Shown: in pieces, positions 1-6,304 of the stretch
Layout of the letters: the number at the start of each line of letters is the position of its first letter
Numbering within the stretch: position 1 is the first letter of the stretch
From: Usitatibacter sp035624355
GTDB taxonomy: Bacteria; Pseudomonadota; Gammaproteobacteria; Burkholderiales; Usitatibacteraceae
DNA length: 12,521 bases
Reading direction: 5' to 3'
Assembly: GCA_035624355.1 (NCBI GenBank)
Contig: DASPRQ010000034.1
Location: 1 to 12,521, forward strand
Program-made: the position numbers and the translations under genes
Notes under the pieces: model-generated
Databases searched by the model: none
Told to the model about the DNA's origin: nothing
Seen by the model: only the letters and a program-made list of their open reading frames with translations

Positions 1-692
1 TCACGCGCGCCGTCACGCGGCGCATCGCCGAGCGTCGCAAGGAGGAGGAGGAGGCCGCGCGGGATACCGCCGCCGACAAGGAGCTCGCGGAGGCGAAGCT
101 GTCGCTGCTGCACGCGCAGGTCGAGCCGCACTTCCTCTACAACACCCTCGCCTCGGCGCAGCTGCTCACGCGCAGCGACCCGGCCAAGGCCGACCGCATG
201 CTCGGCAACCTCATCACGTACCTGCGCACCTCGCTCCCGCGCACCGGGCAGTCGCTGTCCACGCTGGGCGAGGAGCTCGAGCGGGCGCGGGCCTACCTGG
301 AGATCATGCGCATCCGCATGGGCGAGCGCCTCTCGACCGACATCCAGGTGCCCGAGGCGCTGAAGCCCGTGCCCGTGCCCCCGATGATGCTGCAGACCCT
401 GGTCGAGAACGCGATCAAGCACGGGCTCGAGCCGATGACGGGCGGCGGGACGATCTGGGTGCTCGCGCGCGAGACCGACGGCAAGGCCGCGGTCACGGTC
501 GCCGACGACGGGCGCGGCTTCAGCGAGGAAGGCGGCGGCACGGGCATCGGCCTGAAGAACGTGCGCGAGCGGCTGCGGCTCGCGTACGGCGACGCCGCCT
601 CGTTCACGATCGGGGCGAACTTCCCCAAGGGCGTGGCGGCGACGATCACCGTGCCGCTCGCCGGGCCCGCCGGAGGAGCCGCGCGTGCCTAG
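1..692 (+). CDS. LytS-type sensor histidine kinase, C-terminal part (5' end outside window)
   Basis: The open frame enters from the left edge (first full codon at base 3) and gives 229 residues, so the start and any membrane or sensor region are missing. A charged helix (fragment residues 8-32, rich in E, K and R) leads into the His_kinase domain. The motif QVEPHFLYNTL holds the probable phospho-accepting histidine at fragment residue 43 (bases 129-131). The ATPase part follows: N-box VENAIKHG (134-141), DDGRGF (168-173) and GIGLKN (181-186). This is the LytS/YehU/AlgZ class, which normally phosphorylates a LytTR regulator, and such a regulator overlaps its 3' end. An ATG at 198 is internal, because the histidine motif lies before it. 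The signal sensed cannot be seen. The family call is secure. Confidence 0.93.
   Translation, partial: TRAVTRRIAERRKEEEEAARDTAADKELAEAKLSLLHAQVEPHFLYNTLASAQLLTRSDPAKADRMLGNLITYLRTSLPRTGQSLSTLGEELERARAYLEIMRIRMGERLSTDIQVPEALKPVPVPPMMLQTLVENAIKHGLEPMTGGGTIWVLARETDGKAAVTVADDGRGFSEEGGGTGIGLKNVRERLRLAYGDAASFTIGANFPKGVAATITVPLAGPAGGAARA
672..678 (+). promoter_or_regulatory. Ribosome binding site of the LytTR regulator
   Basis: GGAGGAG lies inside the end of the kinase gene, six bases before a GTG codon at 685. It decides the regulator start and points to translational coupling with the kinase. Confidence 0.75.
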
Positions 693-1455
693 GGCCGTGG
701 TCGCCGAGGACGAGGCGCTGCTGCGCGAGGAGATGGTGGCGCGGCTGCGCGAGGCGTGGCCGGAGCTCGAGGTGGCCGCCGCGTGCGAGGACGGCGCCGA
801 AGCGGTCGAGGCGATCGCGGAGCACCGGCCCGAGGTCGCCTTCCTCGACATCCGCATGCCGGGGCTCACCGGGCTCGAGGTCGCGGCCGCGGCGGCCGAG
901 TCGAGCCCGTCCACCCAGATCGTCTTCGTGACGGCCTACGACCAGTACGCGATCGACGCCTTCGAGCGCGGCGCCGTGGACTACCTCCTCAAGCCCCTCG
1001 CGCCCGACCGGCTCGCCGCGACGGTGAAGCGCCTGAAGGCGCGCCTCGCCTCGGGCGAGACCGGCACGCGCGCGCTCGCCGCCATCGTCGAGCAGCTGCG
1101 CTCGACGCTGCCCGCCGAGGCGAAGGGGCCGCCGCTCGCCTGGATCACCGCGAGCGTCGGCAAGGAGACGCGCCTCATCATGGTGGACGACGTGATCTAC
1201 CTCAAGGCCGAGGACAAGTACACCGTCGTGGTCACCGCGGAGGGCGAGGCGCTCATCCGCAAGCCGATCCGCGAGCTCCTGCACTTGCTCGATCCCGCCG
1301 TCTTCAAGCAGGTCCACCGCTCGACCCTCGTCAACATGCACGCGATCGCCGGGGTGACGCGGGACGAGTCGGGACGCGGGACGATCCGGCTGAGACACCG
1401 GCCGGAGACGCTCGCGGTGAGCCTGAGCTACATGCCGCTCTTCCGCAACATGTGA
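685..1455 (+). CDS. LytTR-family response regulator
   Basis: 256 residues starting at GTG. The N-terminal receiver domain (about 1-120) has the acidic pair E8/D9, the phospho-acceptor D55 in FLDIRMPG, T83 in VFVTAYD and K103 in LLKP. A short linker leads to a LytTR DNA-binding domain (about 153-255) with the typical DDVIYLKAEDKYT and QVHRSTLVN segments. The family binds direct repeats upstream of target promoters. The gene overlaps the kinase by 8 bases (685-692) and has a good Shine-Dalgarno inside it, so the two are made together and very probably work as a pair. The last 28 bases overlap the 3' end of the opposite-strand peptidase gene. Target genes are unknown. It resembles the AlgR/BtsR/YpdB group, but I cannot assign orthology. 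Confidence 0.95.
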   Translation: MPRAVVAEDEALLREEMVARLREAWPELEVAAACEDGAEAVEAIAEHRPEVAFLDIRMPGLTGLEVAAAAAESSPSTQIVFVTAYDQYAIDAFERGAVDYLLKPLAPDRLAATVKRLKARLASGETGTRALAAIVEQLRSTLPAEAKGPPLAWITASVGKETRLIMVDDVIYLKAEDKYTVVVTAEGEALIRKPIRELLHLLDPAVFKQVHRSTLVNMHAIAGVTRDESGRGTIRLRHRPETLAVSLSYMPLFRNM

Positions 1456-2219
1456 TGCGCCGCGCGGCCGCGCGCGTAGAGGATCTGCGCGGCCTGGAGC
1501 ATCGAGGCGGCCTGGGCGAGGCGCCGCCCGGTGGTCGGGTGCCCGCCGGCGGTCGCCGAGGAAGCGGGCGCCGGGTCGAGCTTCGCGAGCAGGCTCATCA
1601 TGGCGCCCGGCGCGAAGCCCGCGCGCGCCCCGAGGAAGAACCCGACGCGGTCGGCCTCGAGCTCCTGCTCCTCGGCCACGAACTCCATGCGGTACTGCAG
1701 CCCGATGCTGCCGTCGAGCTCCCGCTGGATGTCGGCGTAGTCGCGGTGCATGCCGTTGTCCTCGAAGTAGCGCGCGACGGTGGCGAACTCGCGCGTGTGC
1801 TCGCACATCACGTGGGCCATCTCGTGGGCGAGGAGGTATCCCAGCTCGGCGTCGCTCGGGGCGAGGCGCGCGATGAACTCCTCGCCCACCATGAGCCGCC
1901 CGCCCGCCATCGCCGAGGCGTTCTCGCCGCAGCGGCGGCACGTGTGCACCTGCCAGTGGACCGCGGCGGCGCGTGCGCTGTCGGAACCGGCCGCCGCGCT
2001 CAGCCGCTCCACGAGGCGCTCGATGCGGCCGAGCAGCGCCGGGTCGCGGTCGAGGCGGCCGTCGGCCCGGTACGCCGCGAGGGTGCGGTCGTAGGCGTGC
2101 GCGGCGAAGCTCGCCACGGCCTCGGGACGGAACGCGAGGCCGGTTCCGCACTCGAGCAACGGCTCGGCCCCGGCGGCACCGGCAACGGCCATCGCGAGCA
2201 CGGCGAGCAGCCTCTTCAT
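1428..2219 (-). CDS. Exported M48-family metallopeptidase
   Basis: 263 residues. A signal peptide (MKRLLAVLAMAVAGAAGA, cut near A18/E19) sends it to the periplasm; the next cysteine (C24) is not in a lipobox. The zinc site is HEMAH at 132-136, with the third ligand in EQELEADRVG (E186/D190). HPTTGRRL at 227-234 matches the HP...R region of M48 peptidases. There are no further obvious membrane segments, unlike HtpX or Ste24, so it belongs with soluble M48 proteins such as BepA/LoiP. A CxxC (C94-C97) lies ahead of the active site and C139 lies within the zinc helix. The start is chosen from the signal peptide and a GGGGGAT box 7 bases upstream; the same frame stays open far upstream, but that is antisense background. 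The probable role is envelope protein quality control; the substrate is unknown. Confidence 0.9.
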   Translation of the reverse strand: MKRLLAVLAMAVAGAAGAEPLLECGTGLAFRPEAVASFAAHAYDRTLAAYRADGRLDRDPALLGRIERLVERLSAAAGSDSARAAAVHWQVHTCRRCGENASAMAGGRLMVGEEFIARLAPSDAELGYLLAHEMAHVMCEHTREFATVARYFEDNGMHRDYADIQRELDGSIGLQYRMEFVAEEQELEADRVGFFLGARAGFAPGAMMSLLAKLDPAPASSATAGGHPTTGRRLAQAASMLQAAQILYARGRAAHHMLRKSGM

Positions 2220-2438
2220 GCGCGCATCCCCCGAGCAAGGGAAACATCGCCCCACTGCAGCGTAGCGCGATGGCGGCAAGATGAAAATGGAATTCTTCAC
2301 ACGCCGGCCCCGGAAAACTCCGGCGGGCGCCGTGACGGGAAGCCGCAAGGGTTCCTTCGCGCGGTAAAGGCGGGATTGACAGCCCGCGGCCAGCGAGCTA
2401 CCACCGATCCTGAAAGGACCGATCGTCGCCATCCGCCG
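2220..2438. promoter_or_regulatory. Divergent intergenic region between M48 peptidase and acetyltransferase
   Basis: At 219 bases this is the longest non-coding stretch, and locally AT-richer (around 2281-2300). It must hold both promoters. Leftward, a weak match is TTTTCA (minus strand, 2287-2282), 17 bases, then TACGCT (2264-2259). Rightward, a better match starts at 2376. A perfect 6-bp inverted repeat, CGCCGG (2302-2307) and CCGGCG (2320-2325), lies between them and could be an operator or chance in GC-rich DNA. I see no gene in it. Confidence 0.5.
2376..2404 (+). promoter_or_regulatory. Candidate sigma-70 promoter for the GNAT gene
   Basis: A perfect -35 TTGACA (2376-2381) is followed after 17 bases by a poor -10, TACCAC (2399-2404). 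Transcription would start near 2411, just before AAAGGA (2413-2418) and 28 bases before the ATG at 2439. Confidence 0.45.
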
Positions 2439-2921
2439 ATGCCGCTCGAGCTCGTGACCCCGAAGACCCCGCCCGGGTGGGCGGAGGCGCGCCGCCTCAT
2501 CGAGGAATACGCCGCGTCCCTCGGCGTGGACCTCTGCTTCCAGGACCTCGCGGGCGAGCTCGAGCATCTCGAGGAGCAGTACGGGCCGCCGCACGGGCAC
2601 TTCCTTCTCGCGCTGCGCGGCAGTGCGGCCGTGGGCTGCGTGGGCCTGCGGCGCTTCGCCGAGGGCGCCGCGGAGATGAAGCGGCTCTACGTCGTGGACG
2701 CCGAGCGCGGGCGCGGCACCGGGCGCGCCCTCGTCGCGGAGATCGTCGCCGCCGCGCGGCACCTCGGCTACGCGCGCCTCCTCCTCGACACGCTGCCCCC
2801 GATGCGCGCGGCGCAGCAGCTCTATCTCGCCTTCGGCTTCCGGCCCATCCCGCCCTACCGCCACAACCCCATCGCGGGGGCGGCCTACCTGGAATTGGCG
2901 CTCGGGCCCGCCTCCGGGTAA
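2439..2921 (+). CDS. GNAT-family N-acetyltransferase
   Basis: 160 residues, the usual size for a single-domain GNAT. The acetyl-CoA pyrophosphate-binding loop (motif A) is seen as RGRGTG at 90-95, after the strand EMKRLYVVDAE. The C-terminal part has the motif B-like AAQQLYLAFGFRPIPPY (about 124-140). Proteins of this kind move an acetyl group from acetyl-CoA to an amine of a small molecule or protein; the acceptor cannot be told from sequence. The start is the ATG at 2439, with no in-frame ATG, GTG or TTG just before it. The nearest purine-rich box (AAAGGA at 2413-2418) is about 20 bases away, so initiation is not classical. The next gene begins 33 bases downstream on the same strand and may share the transcript. 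Confidence 0.9.
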   Translation: MPLELVTPKTPPGWAEARRLIEEYAASLGVDLCFQDLAGELEHLEEQYGPPHGHFLLALRGSAAVGCVGLRRFAEGAAEMKRLYVVDAERGRGTGRALVAEIVAAARHLGYARLLLDTLPPMRAAQQLYLAFGFRPIPPYRHNPIAGAAYLELALGPASG

Positions 2922-2941
2922 TCTGCGGTCGGTTCTCTCGA

Positions 2942-2949
2942 GAGGGAGG
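2942..2949 (+). promoter_or_regulatory. Strong ribosome binding site overlapping a small palindrome
   Basis: GAGGGAGG sits five bases before the ATG at 2955. Its first bases are part of the perfect palindrome CTCTCGAGAG (2935-2944), which could form a small hairpin at the site; whether this matters is unknown. Confidence 0.6.
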
Positions 2950-2954
2950 CGGCC

Positions 2955-3485
2955 ATGCAGACGCGCGAGCAGCTCGAGAAGCGGGTGGCGGAGCTGGAGA
3001 AGCAGGTTTCCGCCATGGGCAAGGGGGCGGTGCCCGTCGTGATGATGCGCGGCATCCGCAAGCGGTCGAGCTTCGAGATCGCGAACCTCCCGCTCTACGA
3101 CATCGCCGTGGGGCCCGACCCCTCGACCGGCGAATTCCGCGGCCACGCGCGCGGCATCCTCGCCATCGGCGACATCGCGAGCGGGCTGATCGCGCTGGGG
3201 GGCTTCGCGCGCGGGGCCGTCGCGATCGGCGGGCTCTCGATCGGGCTCTTCACGCTCGGGGGACTGTCGATCGGCCTCGTCGCGGCGGTGGGAGGCGGGG
3301 CGATCGGATCGGTCGCCGTGGGAGGCGGGGCGGTCGGCGGAGTCGCGATCGGGGGCGGGGCCGTGGGCTACTACGCCTGCGGCGGCGCGGCGGCGGGCGA
3401 GAACGTGACGAGCGCGACCCGGCGCGATCCCGAGGCGCGGCAGTTCTTCCGCGAGCGCGGCCTCGCCGCGACCTGCGGGCGCTAG
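2955..3485 (+). CDS. Glycine-led pentad-repeat protein with N-terminal coiled coil, function unknown
   Basis: 176 residues in three parts. Residues 4-21 form a short leucine-containing heptad helix that could oligomerise. Residues 45-66 contain NLPLYDIAVGPD and GEFRGHARG. Residues 67-142 are fifteen consecutive pentads of the form G-x-hydrophobic-[A/S/T]-hydrophobic (GILAI, GLIAL, GAVAI, GGLSI, GLFTL, GSVAV and so on), broken only by an extra V112. Residues 87-142 contain no charged residue. The tail has RRDPEARQFF. There is no signal peptide. I recall similar GHARG plus glycine-repeat proteins in other bacterial genomes without a known function. The pattern differs from the classical A(D/N)Lxx pentapeptide repeat. 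It could fold as a solenoid or insert in a membrane through glycine packing. The start is fixed by a strong ribosome site. Confidence 0.85.
   Translation: MQTREQLEKRVAELEKQVSAMGKGAVPVVMMRGIRKRSSFEIANLPLYDIAVGPDPSTGEFRGHARGILAIGDIASGLIALGGFARGAVAIGGLSIGLFTLGGLSIGLVAAVGGGAIGSVAVGGGAVGGVAIGGGAVGYYACGGAAAGENVTSATRRDPEARQFFRERGLAATCGR
3153..3380 (+). repeat. In-gene tandem repeat, 15-base (5-residue) unit with 30-base super-period
   Basis: Encodes pentads 67-142 of the repeat protein. At DNA level a 30-base period is clearest at 3288, 3318 and 3348, where two copies begin GTGGGAGGCGGGG and the third ATCGGGGGCGGGG. Earlier units also pair, with CTCGATCGGGCTC near 3236 resembling TGTCGATCGGCCTC 30 bases later. 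The near-identical copies suggest growth by unit duplication and may vary in number between strains. Confidence 0.8.
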
Positions 3486-3520
3486 GCTCTCTCGGCTCCG
3501 GGCCGCCGGGCCGCGCACCA

Positions 3521-3526
3521 TATAAT
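3521..3526 (+). promoter_or_regulatory. Perfect -10 box TATAAT just before the MFS start codon
   Basis: TATAAT is an exact consensus -10 in very GC-rich surroundings. Transcription would begin about 7 bases later, at or beside the ATG at 3534. I see no good -35 about 17 bases upstream and no ribosome site between this box and the start. This suggests a leaderless message. Confidence 0.55.
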
Positions 3527-3533
3527 GCGGCCC

Positions 3534-4724
3534 ATGATGCGCGTGACGCTCGCGGCCGCCGCGGTCCTCATGGTGACGATGGGCGCCCGCCAGTCGCTGG
3601 GCCTGTTCGTCTCGCCGCTCAACACCGCGACCGGCCTCGGCATCACCACCATCAGCTTCGCCTACGCGGTCTCCCAGCTCATGTGGGGAGTGGCCCAGCC
3701 CGTGGCGGGCGCCGTGGCCGACCGCTACGGGCCCGGGAAGGTGCTCGTCGCGGGGCTCGCGGTTCTCGCGGCGGGCCTCGCCCTCATGCCGTTCATGGGC
3801 TCCGGCCTCGGCCTCGTCGTCTCGCTCGGCTTGCTCGTCGCGATCGGCGCGGGCGCGAGCAGCTTCTCGGTGCTGGTCGGCGCGGCCTCGCGCGACCTCA
3901 CGCCGCAGAAGCGCGGGAAGGCCGCGGGCATCATCAACGCCGGGGGCTCGCTCGGCCAGTTCGTCTTCGCCCCGATCACGCAGGCACTGATCCAGGTCGT
4001 GGGGTGGACGGGGGCGCTGTGGTCGCTCGCCGCGATCGCCCTCGCCTCGGCGCCGATCGTGCGCGCGGTGGGCGCGGGCCACGCGATGCCCCCCGGAACC
4101 GCGGCGCACCCGTCGGCGCAGCCGTGGCGGGCCGTGCGCGAGGCGATGCGCGACCGCAGCTACATCCTGCTGCACGCGGGCTTCTTCACCTGCGGCTTCC
4201 ACATCGCGTTCCTCGTGACGCATCTGCCGGGCGAGGTGGGCCTGTGCAGCCTGCCGCCCGCGGTGGCGAGCACCTCGCTCGCGATCATCGGCCTTTCGAA
4301 CATCGCGGGGAGCCTGCTCGCAGGGGCCGGCACCGCGCGCTATCGCAGCAAGCACATCCTCGCGCTCATGTACGCCTCGCGCGCGGTGCTCATCGCCGCC
4401 TACGTGGCCGCGCCCAAGACGCAGTGGACCTTCTACGCCTTCGCCCTCGGGCTCGGCCTCACGTGGCTCGCGACCGTGCCGCCCACGGCGGCGATCGTCG
4501 GCAAGCTCTTCGGCGTGCGCTACCTCGCGACCCTCTTCGGGCTCACGCTCCTCTCGCACCAGGTGGGAGCGTTCTTCGGCGCCTACCTCGGCGGCATCGC
4601 GCTCGCCCGCACCGGGAGCTACGAGTGGATGTGGTACGCGGACATGGCGCTCGCAGCGGCCGCGGCGATCGTGAACCTGCCGATCCGCGAAGCGCCCGTC
4701 GAGCCGGCCGCCGTGCCGGCCTGA
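3534..4724 (+). CDS. Major facilitator superfamily (MFS) transporter
   Basis: 396 residues from this start, with the succession of hydrophobic segments of a 12-helix MFS carrier. The loop between helices 2 and 3 has MFS motif A, GAVADRYGPGKV (59-70). The protein is an inner-membrane secondary transporter; the early ARQSLGLFVSPLN segment is of the kind seen in OxlT/monocarboxylate-like carriers, but the substrate and direction cannot be read from sequence. A longer frame from an ATG at 3525 is rejected because that ATG lies within the TATAAT -10 box. ATG at 3537 is a further alternative. There is no ribosome site, so the gene may be leaderless. It ends 7 bases from the stop of the convergent EamA gene. 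Confidence 0.88.
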   Translation: MMRVTLAAAAVLMVTMGARQSLGLFVSPLNTATGLGITTISFAYAVSQLMWGVAQPVAGAVADRYGPGKVLVAGLAVLAAGLALMPFMGSGLGLVVSLGLLVAIGAGASSFSVLVGAASRDLTPQKRGKAAGIINAGGSLGQFVFAPITQALIQVVGWTGALWSLAAIALASAPIVRAVGAGHAMPPGTAAHPSAQPWRAVREAMRDRSYILLHAGFFTCGFHIAFLVTHLPGEVGLCSLPPAVASTSLAIIGLSNIAGSLLAGAGTARYRSKHILALMYASRAVLIAAYVAAPKTQWTFYAFALGLGLTWLATVPPTAAIVGKLFGVRYLATLFGLTLLSHQVGAFFGAYLGGIALARTGSYEWMWYADMALAAAAAIVNLPIREAPVEPAAVPA

Positions 4725-4731
4725 GGCCGCC

Positions 4732-5646
4732 TCACGAAGCCTTCGAAGCCCCGCCGCTCTCGCCGGGCGGCGGGCGCCGCGTCCCGAGGAGGACGATCAT
4801 GGCGATGCCGCCCAGCACGAGCGCGCCGCCCGCGAGCTTCCACGCCGGAAGCGGCTCGCCCAGCAGCAGCGCCGAGGATCCCATGCCGAAGACCGGGACG
4901 AGGAGCGCGTACGGCGACACGGCCGCCGCGTGGTAGCGCGCGAGCAGGAAGCTCCACGCCGCGAATCCGAAGAGCGTGTTGCCGAGGACCTGCCAGGCGA
5001 GCGCCGTCCACGCGCCGAGGCCCGCCCCGCCGATCGAGCGCGCGATGGCGTGCGGCCCCTCGAGGGCGAGGCTCATCAGGGCGAGCGGCGGGACCGCGAA
5101 GAGGCTCGCCCACGCGACGAACGCGAGCATCCCGAAGCCGCCGCGGGCCTGCGCGTGCGCCTTCTTGACCACGATGTTCGCGCACGACCAGCCGAAGGCC
5201 GCGCCCAGCACCTCGACGATCCCGGCGGGCGTGGCCGAGGCGTCGAGCCGGGAGGCGATGAGCGCGAGGCCCGAGGCGGCGACGAGCGAGCCTACGATCG
5301 TCGGCGCGGTGAGGCGCTCGCGGAAGATCCAGACCGAAAGCGCAATCGTGAAGAACACCTGCGCCTGCACGACGAGGGAGGCGAGGCCGGGCGAGATGTC
5401 GGCGCGCATCGCGTAGAACAGCAGCCCGAACTGGCCCGCGCCGAGGAAGGTGCCGTAGAGCGCGAGCCAGCGCCACGGCGTGCGCGGCCGCGGCAGGAGG
5501 AAGACGAAGGGCAGCGCCGAGAAGAGGAAGCGCAGGAGCGCGAAGAGGAACGGCGGGAAGCTCGCGAGCCCCGCCTTGATCACCACGAAGTTCGTGCCCC
5601 AGACCGCGACCACGAGGAACGCGAGGGCGATGTGCGGTAGGCTCAT
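4732..5646 (-). CDS. eamA: EamA-like DMT-family exporter (possible O-acetylserine/cysteine exporter)
   Basis: 304 residues with ten predicted membrane segments in two EamA repeats (about 6-131 and 145-288). From memory it resembles E. coli EamA over its length: VVAVWGTNFVVIKAGL near the N-terminus, PGLASLVVQAQVFFTI (86-101), FRERL (108-112), FGWSCANIVVKK in the second repeat and the later LLVPVFGMGSSALLLGE segment. EamA exports cysteine-pathway metabolites such as O-acetylserine and cysteine. The DMT superfamily is broad, so the substrate is inferred. An alternative ATG at 5682 would add 12 residues; neither start has a clear ribosome site, and MSLPHIALAF fits the family better. It is divergent from the thioesterase gene (72-base gap) and convergent with the MFS gene. 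Confidence 0.88.
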   Translation of the reverse strand: MSLPHIALAFLVVAVWGTNFVVIKAGLASFPPFLFALLRFLFSALPFVFLLPRPRTPWRWLALYGTFLGAGQFGLLFYAMRADISPGLASLVVQAQVFFTIALSVWIFRERLTAPTIVGSLVAASGLALIASRLDASATPAGIVEVLGAAFGWSCANIVVKKAHAQARGGFGMLAFVAWASLFAVPPLALMSLALEGPHAIARSIGGAGLGAWTALAWQVLGNTLFGFAAWSFLLARYHAAAVSPYALLVPVFGMGSSALLLGEPLPAWKLAGGALVLGGIAMIVLLGTRRPPPGESGGASKAS

Positions 5647-5703
5647 GCCCGCAAGCTTGCCGCAGTCCCGCCCGTTCGTCATCGTCCGGCGGCGGGTCCC
5701 GCG

Positions 5704-5710
5704 AAAGGAA
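5704..5710 (+). promoter_or_regulatory. Ribosome binding site of the thioesterase gene
   Basis: AAAGGAA lies 8 bases before the ATG at 5719 and supports that start. It sits in the 72-base divergent gap (5647-5718) shared with the EamA gene. Confidence 0.6.
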
Positions 5711-5718
5711 CGACGCCC

Positions 5719-6249
5719 ATGAACGCGAAGGAAACGATCGAGCGCTGGCTCGCCGAGGAGGAGGCCGTGCGCGCGCGCCTCGACGGGAGGACGGGCGTCT
5801 CGCACCCGGAGGAGGTCGAGGACCGCACGGGGCTCGAGATGCTCTCGGCAATGCTCGCGGGCGAGCTGCCCCGGGCGCCCATGAGCCTCACCCTCGACTT
5901 CCTGCTCATTCGCATCGAGCCCGGCTTCGCGGTGTTCCAGGGCCGGCCGCGCCTCGAGCACTACAACCCGCTCGGCACCGTGCACGGCGGATGGTTCGCC
6001 ACCCTCCTCGACTCCGCGATGGGCTGCGCGGTGCAATCGACGCTCGCCGCGGGCAAGGGCTACACGACGATGGAGTTCAAGGTGAACCTCGTGCGCCCGC
6101 TCACCGACGCGGTCGAGGTCGTGCGCGCCGAGGGCCGCAGCCTGCACACCGGCCGGCAAGTCGCGACCGCCGAGGCGAGGCTCGTGGGTCCCGACGGCAA
6201 GCTCTACGCCCACGGGACCACGACCTGCCTCGTCTTCGACCGGCGGTGA
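5719..6249 (+). CDS. PaaI-family hotdog-fold acyl-CoA thioesterase
   Basis: 176 residues. The hotdog domain covers about 60-174. The signature NPLGTVHGGWFATLLDSAMG holds the HGG turn at 89-91 and D98 on the central helix, where PaaI-type enzymes keep an acidic catalytic residue. It is followed by GKGYTTMEFKVNLVRPL (113-128). Members split acyl-CoA or aryl-CoA thioesters in the cytoplasm; the acyl group is not deducible. A stretch of some 50 residues before the domain (including TGLEMLSAMLAGELPRAPM) is longer than in minimal PaaI proteins and could shape the substrate tunnel. The gene is alone on its strand, divergent from the EamA gene and convergent with the GrdB-like gene. Confidence 0.9.
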   Translation: MNAKETIERWLAEEEAVRARLDGRTGVSHPEEVEDRTGLEMLSAMLAGELPRAPMSLTLDFLLIRIEPGFAVFQGRPRLEHYNPLGTVHGGWFATLLDSAMGCAVQSTLAAGKGYTTMEFKVNLVRPLTDAVEVVRAEGRSLHTGRQVATAEARLVGPDGKLYAHGTTTCLVFDRR

Positions 6250-6260
6250 GCCTTCCCGAC

Positions 6261-6297
6261 CCCGATTCGGCGCCGGCGCGCGCCGCCGCGCATCGGG
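6261..6297. terminator. Possible bidirectional hairpin between convergent genes
   Basis: CCCGAT (6261-6266) and ATCGGG (6292-6297) form a perfect 6-bp outer stem, with CGGCG/CGCCG able to pair inside. It lies in the 55-base gap between the thioesterase and GrdB-like stops. No T-tract follows on either strand, so intrinsic termination would be weak. Confidence 0.3.
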
Positions 6298-6304
6298 CCG
6301 GCCC

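Noticed and set aside
2302..2325. CGCCGG/CCGGCG inverted repeat as a named operator or riboswitch
   Set aside because: A 6-bp GC stem is common by chance here and no known operator or riboswitch consensus was recognised. It is mentioned only within the intergenic entry.
756..2921. 721-codon plus-strand open frame reading through regulator, peptidase and GNAT
   Set aside because: Only the part from 2439 matches a protein family. Upstream it is out of frame with the regulator and antisense to the peptidase, so it is not a fusion protein.
3525..3533. ATG at 3525 as MFS start
   Set aside because: This ATG overlaps the TATAAT -10 box, so a transcript from that promoter would not contain it.
1428..4559. 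Very long minus-strand open frame (1043 codons) spanning several genes
   Set aside because: Only its last 263 codons are real (M48 peptidase). The rest is antisense to the GNAT, pentad and MFS genes, rich in R, A, G, H and E, with no recognisable domain. Such frames are expected at this GC content.
4722..4734. Terminator hairpin between the MFS and EamA genes
   Set aside because: The gap is 7 bases. A short GGCC-TGA-GGCC pairing exists, but there is no T-tract and short GC pairings are everywhere in this sequence.
2477..4936. 819-codon plus-strand frame over GNAT, pentad and MFS genes
   Set aside because: It is frame-shifted relative to three well-supported genes and shows arginine/alanine-rich composition only.
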